DNA of 64,000 bases from Arthrobacter alpinus (GTDB lineage Bacteria > Actinomycetota > Actinomycetes > Actinomycetales > Micrococcaceae): positions 2,418,001 to 2,482,000 of the forward strand of contig NZ_CP013200.1 of the NCBI RefSeq assembly GCF_001445575.1, given 5' to 3'. How positions within the stretch are numbered: the stretch's first letter is position 1; each line of letters begins with the position of its first letter. Positions 30,781-40,040 of this stretch are shown piece after piece. The notes under the pieces are model-generated. The model searched no databases, was not told the origin of the DNA, and saw only the letters and a list, made by a program, of their open reading frames with translations. Made by a program: the position numbers and the translations under genes.

Positions 30781-31665
30781 GTGAGTTCGCAGGACCGAAC
30801 CGGCAGCCGACGCGCAAGAGTCATCCCCATAGCTGGGATGGCGATTGTCGGAGCGTTAGCTTTGTCAGGATGTACGGCAGAGAATAAGAATGGCTGGTTG
30901 CCATCCGAGCGTGATACGACCAATCACACGGCTGGGATCATCGATCTTTGGGTTAATACCTGGATCACGGTCCTGATCGTTGGCCTTATTACATGGGCAC
31001 TGATCATCTGGTGCATCATTGCCTACCGTCGTCGCAAGGGTGCCACTGGCTACCCGAAGCAGACTAGCTATAACCTCCCGTTGGAGATTTTCTACACGTT
31101 GATCCCGTTGTTCATGGTGCTGGTGTTCTTCCACTTCACAAACGTGGAGCAGGAATCCATCAATGCCCGGAACGACAACCCGGATGTGACGATCGACGTC
31201 CGTGCCAAGCAGTGGTCATTCGACTTCAACTACTTGGCTGGCAACGATGTCAAGGAATCCGTATATTCCGTTGGTGTTCAGGCTGAACTGGACGGCAAGC
31301 CGTTCGACAAGTCGACGCTGCCCACACTGTATTTGCCGGTGAACCGTTCGGTTGAGCTTCAGCTGAACTCACGTGAAGTCATCCACTCCTTCTGGGTTCC
31401 TGCGTTCCTGGACAAGAAGGACATGCTTCCCGGCAAGACCAACTACATGACCCTGACGCCCACCGCGTTGGGTACGTATGACGGTAAGTGTGCTGAGTTG
31501 TGCGGCGAGTACCACTCCGAAATGCTTTTCAATGTCAAGGTTGTCACTCAGGCAGAGTTTGATGCTCACCTCGCGTCACTGAAGGCCAAGGGCCAGACCG
31601 GTGAATTGACTGAGAAGTATGACCGTAACCCAACCGCCGCCATCGCGGATCACCAGAAGAAGTAG
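30781..31665 (+). CDS. ctaC: Cytochrome c oxidase subunit II (aa3-type)
   Basis: A 294-residue lipoprotein subunit carrying the CuA site. A lipobox (ALSGC) ends the signal peptide; two membrane helices follow, then the cupredoxin domain. CuA ligands are in CAELCGEYHSEM (about residues 237-248) and an upstream His in VIHSFWVPAF. The GTG start has AAGAGGAAGG upstream. It receives electrons from the bc1 complex and opens the ctaCDF operon. Confidence 0.96.
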   Translation: MSSQDRTGSRRARVIPIAGMAIVGALALSGCTAENKNGWLPSERDTTNHTAGIIDLWVNTWITVLIVGLITWALIIWCIIAYRRRKGATGYPKQTSYNLPLEIFYTLIPLFMVLVFFHFTNVEQESINARNDNPDVTIDVRAKQWSFDFNYLAGNDVKESVYSVGVQAELDGKPFDKSTLPTLYLPVNRSVELQLNSREVIHSFWVPAFLDKKDMLPGKTNYMTLTPTALGTYDGKCAELCGEYHSEMLFNVKVVTQAEFDAHLASLKAKGQTGELTEKYDRNPTAAIADHQKK

Positions 31666-31674
31666 GGGAGGAAA

Positions 31675-33378
31675 GTGTCTACGCGCGAGTACTCGGCAAC
31701 TGACGTTGATTCAGCTGCTCCTAGAGTCGTTCCGGTTTCCAAGGGACGCATTGTCGTCAACTGGTTGACCTCGACAGACCATAAAACCATCGGGTACATG
31801 TACCTGATTTCATCATTCGTATTCTTCTGTCTTGGTGGCGTCATGGCGCTAATCATCAGGGCGGAACTGTTTGAGCCTGGAATGCAGATTCTGCAGACCA
31901 AGGATCAGTACAACCAGTTGTTCACCATGCACGGCACCATCATGCTGCTCATGTTTGCAACACCTTTGTTTGCTGGCTTCGCCAACGTCATCATGCCCCT
32001 GCAAATCGGTGCACCAGACGTTGCCTTCCCGCGATTGAACGCTCTGGCGTTCTGGTTCTTCGCTTTCGGTAGCACCATTGCCGTTGCTGGCTTCATCACC
32101 CCTCAGGGTGCTGCAGCCTTCGGCTGGTTCGCCTACGCTCCGTTGTCAAACACCACCTACAGCCCCGGCGTTGGTGGAGATCTCTGGGTCTTCGGTCTGG
32201 CACTGTCTGGTTTCGGTACCATCCTTGGTTCCGTCAACTTCATCACCACCATCATCTGCATGCGTGCCCCCGGCATGACCATGTGGCGTATGCCCATCTT
32301 CACCTGGAACACACTGGTCACCGGTATCTTGGTCCTGATGGCGTTCCCGCCGCTGGCAGCAGCGCTGTTCGCACTGGGTGCAGATAGACGGTTTGGCGCT
32401 CATATATTTGACGCAGAAAACGGTGGAGCAATGCTATGGCAGCACTTGTTCTGGTTCTTCGGTCACCCTGAGGTTTACATTATTGCGCTGCCGTTCTTCG
32501 GCATTGTCTCGGAAATTTTCCCAGTCTTTAGCCGCAAGCCGATCTTCGGCTACAAGGGCTTGGTGTTTGCAACCATTGCTATTGCCGCCTTGTCAGTGAC
32601 CGTGTGGGCACACCACATGTACGTCACCGGACAGGTCATGTTGCCGTTCTTCTCCTTTATGACGATGCTGATCGCCGTGCCAACGGGTGTGAAGTTCTTC
32701 AACTGGATTGGAACTATGTGGCGAGGGTCCTTGACCTTCGAGACACCCATGCTCTGGAGCCTAGGGTTCCTGATCACCTTCTTGTTTGGTGGTCTCACTG
32801 GAATTATCCTGGCTTCGCCGCCGCTTGACTTCCACGTTTCAGATACTTACTTCGTGGTTGCCCACTTCCACTACGTGGTCTTTGGCACCGTGGTGTTCGC
32901 CATGTTCGCCGGCTTCTACTTCTGGTGGCCCAAGTTCACCGGCAAGATGCTCAACGAGCGTCTTGGCAAGATCCACTTCTGGCTCTTGTTCCTGGGCTTC
33001 CACGGCACCTTCCTCATCCAGCACTGGCTGGGTGTCATGGGTATGCCTCGTCGTTACGCTGACTACATGGTTGAAGATAACTTCACTTGGATGAACCAGT
33101 TCTCCACCATTTCATCCTTCGTCTTGGGCTCATCGATGATTCCGTGGTTCTGGAATGTCTACATCACCTGGCGTAGTGGCAAGAAGGTTGAGGTCGATGA
33201 TCCTTGGGGCTTCGGTGCTTCCTTGGAGTGGGCAACATCTTGCCCGCCGCCGCGCCACAACTTCACGTCTCTTCCGCGCATCCGTTCGGAGCGTCCGGCA
33301 CTTGATCTGCACCACCCGGAGTTGGCACCGCATTACGTGCCCGCAACGGTAGGCGCATCCTCGAAGGGAGCTAAGTAG
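31675..33378 (+). CDS. ctaD: Cytochrome c oxidase subunit I (aa3-type)
   Basis: A 567-residue, 12-helix heme-copper oxidase subunit. Heme a ligand in [11 protein letters not shown]; CuB His and the cross-linked Tyr in [11 protein letters not shown]; the CuB His pair in WAHHMY; heme a3 and a ligands in VVAHFHYVV. It reduces O2 to water while pumping protons. The GTG at 31675 follows GGGGAGG closely. It lies 9 bp after ctaC. Confidence 0.97.
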   Translation: MSTREYSATDVDSAAPRVVPVSKGRIVVNWLTSTDHKTIGYMYLISSFVFFCLGGVMALIIRAELFEPGMQILQTKDQYNQLFTMHGTIMLLMFATPLFAGFANVIMPLQIGAPDVAFPRLNALAFWFFAFGSTIAVAGFITPQGAAAFGWFAYAPLSNTTYSPGVGGDLWVFGLALSGFGTILGSVNFITTIICMRAPGMTMWRMPIFTWNTLVTGILVLMAFPPLAAALFALGADRRFGAHIFDAENGGAMLWQHLFWFFGHPEVYIIALPFFGIVSEIFPVFSRKPIFGYKGLVFATIAIAALSVTVWAHHMYVTGQVMLPFFSFMTMLIAVPTGVKFFNWIGTMWRGSLTFETPMLWSLGFLITFLFGGLTGIILASPPLDFHVSDTYFVVAHFHYVVFGTVVFAMFAGFYFWWPKFTGKMLNERLGKIHFWLLFLGFHGTFLIQHWLGVMGMPRRYADYMVEDNFTWMNQFSTISSFVLGSSMIPWFWNVYITWRSGKKVEVDDPWGFGASLEWATSCPPPRHNFTSLPRIRSERPALDLHHPELAPHYVPATVGASSKGAK

Positions 33379-33779
33379 TGAAAATCGAAGCATGGTTGTT
33401 CATACTGCTGGGCATCTTCTTCATCCCCGTGGCCACCGTTTACGGTTTCATGGTGAACTGGGGAGAGCACGTTGGCTTCTTGGCTATGTACTTGCTCTCT
33501 GGCTTGTGCCTCATGATCGGCGTTTACGTCAAGTTCACCGGTGACCGCGTTGGCGCTCGTCCCGAGGATCGCCTCGACGCCGAAGTTCACGAAGGTTCCG
33601 GCGAACAGGGGCACTTCAGCCCCTGGAGCTGGTGGCCGCTGGTTCTGGCCATTGCCTGCGCCTTCGGGTTCGCTGGTCTGGCTGTTGGCTGGTGGGTCTT
33701 CCTCTTCGGAGCGGGCCTGGCCGTCATCGCACTAGTTGGTTGGGTTTACGAATACAGCCGTGGAGACCACGCTCACTAG
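33378..33779 (+). CDS. ctaF: Cytochrome c oxidase subunit IV, actinobacterial type
   Basis: A 133-residue membrane protein with four likely helices: two at the N-terminus (LFILLGIFFIPVATVYGF; FLAMYLLSGLCLMIGVYV), a charged loop, then two more. It is an accessory subunit of the actinobacterial aa3 oxidase. The GTG overlaps the ctaD stop by one base, so translation is coupled. A strong terminator follows. Confidence 0.92.
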   Translation: MKIEAWLFILLGIFFIPVATVYGFMVNWGEHVGFLAMYLLSGLCLMIGVYVKFTGDRVGARPEDRLDAEVHEGSGEQGHFSPWSWWPLVLAIACAFGFAGLAVGWWVFLFGAGLAVIALVGWVYEYSRGDHAH

Positions 33780-33818
33780 AGCTAGATTTCCGTCCCTGAA
33801 CTTGGGAACTGCAACATC

Positions 33819-33859
33819 AAAGGGATTGCCTCGCACCACTGGTGCGGGGCAATCCCTTT
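33819..33859 (+). terminator. Terminator of the ctaCDF operon
   Basis: A 19-bp stem (AAAGGGATTGCC then CGCACC and complement, one T-G pair) closes on ACT and is followed by TTTTG. This is a typical rho-independent terminator. Confidence 0.88.
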
Positions 33860-33987
33860 TGTTATGTCCTGAATTGCTGTCCTGAAGATCCTCAAGCCCT
33901 GCCGTCAACGCGCCCGCCCCATTGGTGACGCTTCCTCATGTTTCGGGCCTGTTTCAGCGATCGCTTCCTCACATGAAAACAAAGTCC

Positions 33988-34032
33988 GACGGCGGCAGGT
34001 CCCCTTCTCCACGGAAGGGACCTGCCGCCGTC
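33988..34032. terminator. Second strong hairpin after ctaF
   Basis: GACGGCGGCAGGT plus CCC and TTC pair with their complement with one bulged C and a short loop. It is very stable, but no clear T-tract follows on either strand, so it may stabilise RNA rather than terminate. Confidence 0.6.
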
Positions 34033-34073
34033 GTACCTTGGCATGGAGTGAACCGGAATTCTTGGCCCAAAGA

Positions 34074-34097
34074 AAAACGCCCCTGGTGGAGCGTTTT
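34074..34097 (+). terminator. Third hairpin with T-tract
   Basis: AAAACGC (34074-34080) pairs with GCGTTTT (34091-34097), followed by CAATTTTTC. It looks like a rho-independent terminator on the plus strand, yet no plus-strand gene was found between it and the ctaF terminator. Confidence 0.55.
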
Positions 34098-34205
34098 CAA
34101 TTTTTCATCAGTATGTGATGAAGGGTTTACCAAAAACGCCCCATATGTGATGAAGCGTTGCGGGGCGACGAGAGTGAGGGGCGGGAGCGCAGCCCCTGGG
34201 CGGGC

Positions 34206-34505
34206 CTAAGCGGGCTTTAGCGGCTGATCTACAAGGTCAGTGAGGAGCAGTTGTGCCAGAGCGTCTACGGCCGTTGTAACGGCCTCCTCGCCGGCTTCGT
34301 TGTGCTCGACGCTAATCTCCACTTCCGTACCGTATTCAAAGTCCGCACTCATCACAGCCAAGAGTGACCTGGCGTCAACGGGGGGCTGACCGGCCTTGGC
34401 AAGGGTGATGGGCAGTCCTGTCTGATTGACGGCCCTGACGAAGACGGCAGCCGGACGTGCATGCAAGCCAACGCTGGCTGCAATGGTGGCTTTCCGGGTA
34501 TACAT
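34206..34505 (-). CDS. HPr family phosphocarrier protein
   Basis: A 99-residue phosphocarrier of the sugar phosphotransferase system. The phosphorylated His is in GLHARPAA (His15), and DARSLLAVMSAD has the Ser at the regulatory position 46. It takes phosphate from enzyme I and passes it to sugar-specific EIIA proteins; no other PTS gene is in the window. The ATG has AGGAG 5 nt upstream. It is divergent from a GntR regulator, 76 bp away. Confidence 0.93.
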   Translation of the reverse strand: MYTRKATIAASVGLHARPAAVFVRAVNQTGLPITLAKAGQPPVDARSLLAVMSADFEYGTEVEISVEHNEAGEEAVTTAVDALAQLLLTDLVDQPLKPA

Positions 34506-34581
34506 GGTTACTCCTAGGGTAAATGGTTCTGTATAGAGAGTAGTCGTGTTTTAGGCTGGTACTTGTGAACAGAGGAGTTTC

Positions 34582-35361
34582 ATGGGCTATTTGGTGCCGT
34601 CGGCGAACGAGATCCCGGGGGAGTTGGACAGGGACGCCAAAGTCTCGGTTCACCTCCAGCTTCGGGAGTTGTTGCGCCAGTACGTAGTTGGGCAGAGCAA
34701 GCCGGGCAGGCAACTGCCATCCGAGCGTGATATGGCCGAACGTTTCGGTGTTGCACGGATGACACTTCGCCAGGCTATTGAAGCCCTAGTGGAGGAAGGA
34801 CTGCTTGAGCGGGAGGTGGGCGTTGGCACGTTCGTGGCACGCGCCAAGTTGGATGTGACCCTCAAGCTGACTTCTTACTCTGAGGAAATGGCCAGACGTG
34901 GACTGCGGCCGGCCGCCCGGACTCTGGCGTTTGAACAAATTCCCGCCACGGCCCGTTTGGCGCGGGAACTGCAGATTGAAGAAGGCTCGGCCGTGATTCG
35001 CCTGCGCCGCCTGCTACTGGCGGATGACTTACCTATGAGCGTTGATGAAAACTTCATTCCGGCGTGGCGTGTTCCTGGGATCCTCGATGCTGGTCCGCCG
35101 CCGTCGCTGTACAACGTGCTGGGGGAGCGGTACGGACTAATCATCGAGTGGGGTGAGGACATCATTGAAGCCAATGCAGCGACGCCGTCCATCGCTCGAC
35201 TGTTGCATATCGACATTGGGGCCCCTGTACTACGAACAGAACGCCATGCCTTCGTATCACGGTCCACTGTGGACTACTCCGTGTCGTTCTACCGCGCAGA
35301 CCGCTACAAGCTCCGTGTGCCCCTGCAGCGCTCTGGCGTGCGCGCCCGTCGTATGTACTAG
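34582..35361 (+). CDS. GntR/HutC family transcriptional regulator
   Basis: A 259-residue regulator. The N-terminal winged helix (LPSERDMAERFGVARMTLRQAIEAL read in two parts: LPSERDMAERFGV and ARMTLRQAIEAL) ends in EVGVGTFVA; the C-terminal UTRA ligand domain begins near LKLTSYSEEMARRGL. The layout resembles the DasR group, which senses phosphorylated amino sugars. Divergence from an HPr gene supports a sugar-uptake role, by inference. GAGGAG precedes the ATG. No clear operator was found. Confidence 0.9.
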   Translation: MGYLVPSANEIPGELDRDAKVSVHLQLRELLRQYVVGQSKPGRQLPSERDMAERFGVARMTLRQAIEALVEEGLLEREVGVGTFVARAKLDVTLKLTSYSEEMARRGLRPAARTLAFEQIPATARLARELQIEEGSAVIRLRRLLLADDLPMSVDENFIPAWRVPGILDAGPPPSLYNVLGERYGLIIEWGEDIIEANAATPSIARLLHIDIGAPVLRTERHAFVSRSTVDYSVSFYRADRYKLRVPLQRSGVRARRMY

Positions 35362-35473
35362 AGCTGTTTCACCACGGACGTTGAGACGGCTCTGAGGCCC
35401 TGATCGGGGCCAGCTGAGGGAGCTCATTCTCATGCCCGCTGGCGCTTAGTCCACCACCGGGTCTTAGAACTTA

Positions 35474-35513
35474 AAGTAAGAAGGCGGTTCCTTTCGGAAC
35501 CGCCTTCTTACTT
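35474..35513. terminator. Bidirectional terminator between GntR gene and qcrB
   Basis: A perfect 18-bp inverted repeat (35474-35491 with 35496-35513) has a TTTC loop and lies between convergent genes. Confidence 0.88.
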
Positions 35514-35537
35514 CTGAACTAAAAAACACTCACACGA

Positions 35538-37208
35538 TTAGTGCGTGATTGCCTTGTCGTCATCTCCGGCTTCAACAGCCTCGTGATGATGACCGGCCTC
35601 GAGCTCGGACGGTGCGGCCGGAGCTACACGATCCTCGAAGAAGAAGCTGCTGAGCTTGGAGCGCAGGTTTTCCTTCTTCGTGACGATGCCGTTTTCATTC
35701 GGAATGCCCTCTTCCGGGACGGGGGACTCGTAACCAACCAGCTTGTAGCGCTTGTAGTCATCGAGCTGCGCATGGATTTCCTGGAACTCACCATGCGGCA
35801 GGCGCACAATGCGTCCGGTCTCACGGCCGTGCAAAGCAATCTCACGGTCCTTGCGCTGGAGCGAAAGGGCTACGCGCTTGGCGACAATGAAACCAACGAT
35901 CGGGCCGATGAAGAACAGTGCACGCAACCAGTACGTAACGTCATTCAGGGCGACCTGGAAATGCGTAGCGATCAAGTCGGAGCTTGCAGCTGCCCACATG
36001 ACGCAGTAGAAGATGAATCCTGCAACGCCAATGGCCGTTCGGGTGGGAACGTTACGCGGGCGGTCAAGCACATGGTGTTCGCGGTTGTCGCGGGTTACCC
36101 AACGCTCAATCCACGGGTACAAGAACAGCGCGGTGAACACTAGCCCGGCGGGGATCAGTGCTGGGCCCAGCACGTTGAAGGACAGCGTGTTAACACCCCA
36201 GGGAAGTGGGATGTGCCATTCCATCGGAATGTTGAAGAGCCACCCTGGCATCAAACGCAAGGCGCCATCGACCCAACCGATGTACCAGTCAGGCTGTGTG
36301 CCTGCAGAGACGGGGGAGGGATCGTACGGCCCGTAGTTCCAGATCGGGTTGATCTGGAAGAATCCGGCAACGAAGGCAATGATGCCGAACATGATGAAGA
36401 AGAATCCACCAGCCTTGGCAGCGTATACCGGTCCGAGAGGGTAGCCGACGACGTTGCGGTCGTTGCGCCCTGCACCTGGGTACTGCGTGTGCTTGTGGAT
36501 GACAACCATGAACAGGTGGATGACCAGCATGAGCAGAATCATGGCCGGTACCAGCATGATGTGCATCATGTACAGGCGGCCGATGATCATGGTGCCGGGG
36601 AATTCTCCGCCAAACAGGAAGAAGGAAATATACGTACCGACGACTGGTATGGCCTTTACCACGCCATCAATGATGCGCAGGCCGTTTCCGGAGAGCAGAT
36701 CATCGGGAAGTGAATAGCCGGTGAAGCCAGCAGCCAAGGACAGGATGAGCAGAACGCCACCAACAACCCAGTTCATTTCACGGGGCTTGCGGAATGCGCC
36801 GGTGAAGAACACGCGGAGCATGTGCACAGCAACGGCGGCCACGAATAGCAGTGCTGACCAGTGGTGAACCTGTCGCATGAACAAGCCACCGCGGACCTCG
36901 AAGGAGATCTGCAGTGATGAGTTGTAAGCAACCGACATCTCCACGCCCTTAAGCGGGACGTAGGGGCCGTTGTAGTGGGTTTCTGCCATGGACGGATCAA
37001 AAAAGAACGTCAGGAAGGTACCCGAGAGAAGAAGGATGATGAAGGAGTACATTGCCACTTCACCGAACATGAATGACCAGTGGTCGGGGAAGACCTTCCG
37101 GCCGAATTCACGCAGCATTCCCGATCCGCCAACACGCTCATCAACAAAGTTGGTGATGCGCCCAGTGGTGGTGGTGGGTTCGAACGGAGTTTCAGTAACT
37201 GCAGACAT
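35538..37208 (-). CDS. qcrB: Cytochrome bc1 complex cytochrome b subunit
   Basis: A 556-residue diheme membrane protein, longer than mitochondrial cytochrome b, as usual in Actinobacteria. The N-terminal part has helices with heme-ligand His residues (QVHHWSALLFVAAVAVHMLRV; MLVIHLFMVVIHKH). It oxidises menaquinol. It begins 3 bp after the qcrA stop. The C-terminal tail is charged and His/Glu-rich. Confidence 0.95.
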   Translation of the reverse strand: MSAVTETPFEPTTTTGRITNFVDERVGGSGMLREFGRKVFPDHWSFMFGEVAMYSFIILLLSGTFLTFFFDPSMAETHYNGPYVPLKGVEMSVAYNSSLQISFEVRGGLFMRQVHHWSALLFVAAVAVHMLRVFFTGAFRKPREMNWVVGGVLLILSLAAGFTGYSLPDDLLSGNGLRIIDGVVKAIPVVGTYISFFLFGGEFPGTMIIGRLYMMHIMLVPAMILLMLVIHLFMVVIHKHTQYPGAGRNDRNVVGYPLGPVYAAKAGGFFFIMFGIIAFVAGFFQINPIWNYGPYDPSPVSAGTQPDWYIGWVDGALRLMPGWLFNIPMEWHIPLPWGVNTLSFNVLGPALIPAGLVFTALFLYPWIERWVTRDNREHHVLDRPRNVPTRTAIGVAGFIFYCVMWAAASSDLIATHFQVALNDVTYWLRALFFIGPIVGFIVAKRVALSLQRKDREIALHGRETGRIVRLPHGEFQEIHAQLDDYKRYKLVGYESPVPEEGIPNENGIVTKKENLRSKLSSFFFEDRVAPAAPSELEAGHHHEAVEAGDDDKAITH

Positions 37209-37210
37209 GT

Positions 37211-38239
37211 TTAGCCACGCTCCCAGAAGCTCGGTCCAACAGGTTCGTGGAAGTCGCTCTGAGCGACCAGGTAGCCATCAGCATCAACTGTGATGGGAAG
37301 CTGCGGCAAAGGCCGGACGGCCGGGCCGAAGATGACCTTGCATTCCTGCGTCAGGTCGAAGGTCGACTGGTGGCAGGGGCACAGGAGGTGGTGCGTCTGC
37401 TGCTCGTAGAGAGCAACCGGGCAACCAACGTGGGTGCAGATCTTGGAGTAGGCCACGATGCCGTTGTAGCTCCAGTCCTCGCGACCCTTGGAGGGGTTGA
37501 GGTCTTGGGGATCCAAGCGCATCAACAGCACAACAGCCTTGGCTTTTGCATTCAGCTTGCCGTGTTCGAGGCTGTTGAGTGATTCGGGAATCACATGGAA
37601 AGCAGAGCCGATGGTGACATCGGAAGCCTTGATAGGAGTTCCGTCGGGGTCGCGTGCAAGACGCTCGCCTTCCTTCCACAGTGTGTGGCGGAGAGCATCG
37701 CCCGGCAGTGGGCCGAGGTCGCGGAAGATGGCAATTGCCGGCAACGGTGCCAGAGCCACAGCACCGATGAGGGTGTTGCGGATCAACGGGCGGCGCTTAA
37801 TGCCAGTCTCGTCAATGATGTCATCGACAATCTTCAGAGCAGCCAGGCGGTCCTCTTCGGTACGCAGCTCGTGACGTTCTTCAGCCACTTCGTGGTCCGG
37901 CATGAGGGCGCGGGCCCAGTGCACAATTCCAGTTCCAATACCCAGCATGGCAAAGGCGACGCCCAGGCCTAGAAAGGTGTTCTGCAGACGCAGCGCGCCG
38001 AACGTGTCATCCAGCCGAATACCGAAGTATGCAACGAAGAACAGTAAGGTGCCGGCAATGGAAATGATAAATAGCCATGCCACCTGGCGTTCGGCCCGCT
38101 TTGCAGCCTTGGGGTCCGTGTCAGCTAGTCGCAAACGATGTGGAGCCAGTCCCGGGTCTTGGAACTTATCCACCTCTTCGTGACCAGCCTTAGCTACGGC
38201 GTCCGAGCTGGTCGGCGTGCCGTCACTATGGTTGCCCAT
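37211..38239 (-). CDS. qcrA: Cytochrome bc1 complex Rieske iron-sulfur subunit
   Basis: A 342-residue protein with three N-terminal membrane helices, the actinobacterial form, and a C-terminal Rieske domain. The 2Fe-2S ligands lie in CTHVGC (about residue 266) and CPCHQS (about residue 285). It transfers electrons from menaquinol to cytochrome cc. GAGGGG precedes the ATG. Gene order ctaE-qcrC-qcrA-qcrB is the standard actinobacterial operon. Confidence 0.96.
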   Translation of the reverse strand: MGNHSDGTPTSSDAVAKAGHEEVDKFQDPGLAPHRLRLADTDPKAAKRAERQVAWLFIISIAGTLLFFVAYFGIRLDDTFGALRLQNTFLGLGVAFAMLGIGTGIVHWARALMPDHEVAEERHELRTEEDRLAALKIVDDIIDETGIKRRPLIRNTLIGAVALAPLPAIAIFRDLGPLPGDALRHTLWKEGERLARDPDGTPIKASDVTIGSAFHVIPESLNSLEHGKLNAKAKAVVLLMRLDPQDLNPSKGREDWSYNGIVAYSKICTHVGCPVALYEQQTHHLLCPCHQSTFDLTQECKVIFGPAVRPLPQLPITVDADGYLVAQSDFHEPVGPSFWERG

Positions 38240-38339
38240 AATCCCCTCATCCTTCTCTTATCCCGGGACAGACCCGGGGTCGTAATGTATGTTTCTGCGG
38301 CTGCAGCTGCAGCCAAAATCAGTTGACTTCTGGGTGGAC

Positions 38340-39128
38340 CTAGGAGGTCCGTGAGGTCAGCCAGATGGTGAAGCCGATGATGACACCCAGAACAGCAGTC
38401 CAGAGGAACAAGCCCTCAGATACCGGTCCCAGTGAGCCAAGCTTGGCGCCACCAGGGTTGCCCTGGTTTTCGATGGTGTTCAGGAACGTGATGATGTCCC
38501 GCTTACCCTCGGGGGTGATGTTGGCATCGTTGAAGACCGGCATGTTCTGGGGTCCAGTCACCATGGCGCTGTAAATGTGGCTGTTTGAAACGCCGGCAAG
38601 CGACGGAGCGAACTTCCCACGGGTCAGGGCGCCACCGGCGGCGGCGGCGTTGTGGCACATGGCGCAGTTGACGCGGAACAACTCACCACCGGCGGCTGCG
38701 TTGCCTTCGCCGTCGATGTATTCCTCGGCAGGCAGTGCGGGGCCATCGCCCAGACTGGCTACGTATGCGGCCATCTGGCGGGTCTGGTCCGTGGTGAACT
38801 GCGTCGGCTTCTTGCGGGCCTGGGGGCCCTGCATCTGCATGGGCATGCGTCCCGTGCCGACCTGGAAGTCAACAGCTGCGGCGCCTACGCCAGCCAATGA
38901 CGGTCCTGCGTCAGTGCCGCTGGCGCCGAGGCCGTGACAGGTTGCACAGTTGGCAATGAAGAGCTTCTCGCCCTCGCCAACTTCATGCGCACTGTAGGTG
39001 GTGGTGTCGGCCTTGGCCTCATTCACGGTTGTGACAACGGCGTATAGCCCACCTGTCATCATGAGCCCCATGACTAGCAACGCTAGTGCGGCCAGCGGAT
39101 GACGTCGCTTCTGCGAAAGTGCCTTCAC
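38340..39128 (-). CDS. qcrC: Cytochrome bc1 complex diheme cytochrome c subunit
   Basis: A 262-residue membrane-anchored cytochrome. Two heme c motifs, CATCH (about residue 60) and CAMCH (about residue 155), distinguish the diheme actinobacterial form, which replaces soluble cytochrome c. A helix at each end anchors it. The GTG start at 39128 has AAAGGAA upstream. Confidence 0.95.
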   Translation of the reverse strand: MKALSQKRRHPLAALALLVMGLMMTGGLYAVVTTVNEAKADTTTYSAHEVGEGEKLFIANCATCHGLGASGTDAGPSLAGVGAAAVDFQVGTGRMPMQMQGPQARKKPTQFTTDQTRQMAAYVASLGDGPALPAEEYIDGEGNAAAGGELFRVNCAMCHNAAAAGGALTRGKFAPSLAGVSNSHIYSAMVTGPQNMPVFNDANITPEGKRDIITFLNTIENQGNPGGAKLGSLGPVSEGLFLWTAVLGVIIGFTIWLTSRTS

Positions 39129-39215
39129 TTGGTGGTTCCTTTGATCTGTATCCAGCAGCCCCTAGTGAGAGCCGCAAATGCTAGTTCTTGTTGTGTAGAA
39201 AAAGCTGTTGAGAGC

Positions 39216-39854
39216 TTATTTCAGGACGTAGATGACCAAGAAGAGGCCAATCCACACGACATCCACGAAGTGCCAGTAGTACGAAGTCACGATCGCGCTC
39301 GTAGCTTCAAAGTGTCCAAACTTCTTGGCTGCAAAGGCGCGGCCAACAATGAGGAGGAAGGCTATGAGACCGCCAAGGACGTGCAAGCCGTGGAAGCCAG
39401 TCGTCATGTAGAAAGCGGAGCCATAGGCGTTTGAATTCAAGGTCACGTGCTCGGAGGTCAACATTGCGTATTCGGTCGCCTGACCGGCTACAAAGATTGA
39501 TCCAAGAACGAAGGTCAACAGGAACCACTCCGTCATTCCCCACTTGGAGAACTGGAAGAAGCTTCCGGTGCGGCGAGGCCGAAGGTTCTCCGCGGTGAAC
39601 ACGCCCATCTGGCAGGCAAAGGAGCTGGAAACCAGAATAAGGGTGTTAACCAGGGCGAACGGGAAGTTCAGCTTGGCCGATTCTTCCGCCCACAATCCAC
39701 CGGTGGTGGAACGCAGCGTGAAGTACATGGCAAAAAGGCCGGCAAAAAACATCAGCTCACTGGACAGCCAAACTACGGTTCCTACAGAAACCATGTTCGG
39801 ACGGTTCAGCGTCGGATGCGCCGGGGTACTGGGGGCGTGGGTTGCAGTTGTCAC
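39216..39854 (-). CDS. ctaE: Cytochrome c oxidase subunit III (aa3-type)
   Basis: A 212-residue, five-helix subunit of the aa3 oxidase ([51 protein letters not shown]). The GTG at 39852-39854 is chosen because the family begins MTTATHAP; the upstream frame is not protein-like. No ribosome-binding site is visible, and a promoter overlaps the start region, so the mRNA may be nearly leaderless. It is the first gene of the ctaE-qcrCAB operon. Confidence 0.93.
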   Translation of the reverse strand: MTTATHAPSTPAHPTLNRPNMVSVGTVVWLSSELMFFAGLFAMYFTLRSTTGGLWAEESAKLNFPFALVNTLILVSSSFACQMGVFTAENLRPRRTGSFFQFSKWGMTEWFLLTFVLGSIFVAGQATEYAMLTSEHVTLNSNAYGSAFYMTTGFHGLHVLGGLIAFLLIVGRAFAAKKFGHFEATSAIVTSYYWHFVDVVWIGLFLVIYVLK

Positions 39855-39888
39855 ATAGACATTATGTCTATAAAACGCCAGAGAACCC
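39855..39888 (-). promoter_or_regulatory. ctaE promoter with palindromic element
   Basis: On the minus strand, TTGCAT, a 17-nt spacer and TATAGA form a -35/-10 pair just before the ctaE GTG. A perfect 17-nt palindrome, ATAGACAT-T-ATGTCTAT (39855-39871), spans from the -10 box to the base before the start codon. It is a candidate operator. Confidence 0.55.
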
Positions 39889-40040
39889 AATGCAAAACTC
39901 TGATTGACAGATCTTTTTCTACAAACTTGCGAAATTCCGGTGCATTCACAGCCTAAACCCAGTTCTGTATGCACAACACGGAGCACGTGTCAATGGTCAC
40001 ATAGGCTGGGAACGGCTTGGTTGCGTCTAATATTTATAGG

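Larger units (their letters stand above)
33780..34205. other. Structured 426-bp intergenic region after ctaF
   Basis: Besides the ctaF terminator, it holds a second very stable hairpin (33988-34032), a third with a T-tract (34074-34097), a 12-bp direct repeat TATGTGATGAAG (34112-34123 and 34144-34155), and a repeat of AAAAACGCCCC (34073-34083 and 34132-34142). A further AGGGGC/GCCCCT hairpin (34177-34197) may end the HPr gene. No protein gene was recognised. Confidence 0.75.

Noticed and set aside
34506..34581. DasR-type operator between HPr and GntR genes
   Set aside because: Only a partial CTGGTAC-like half site is visible; no palindrome of the expected form.
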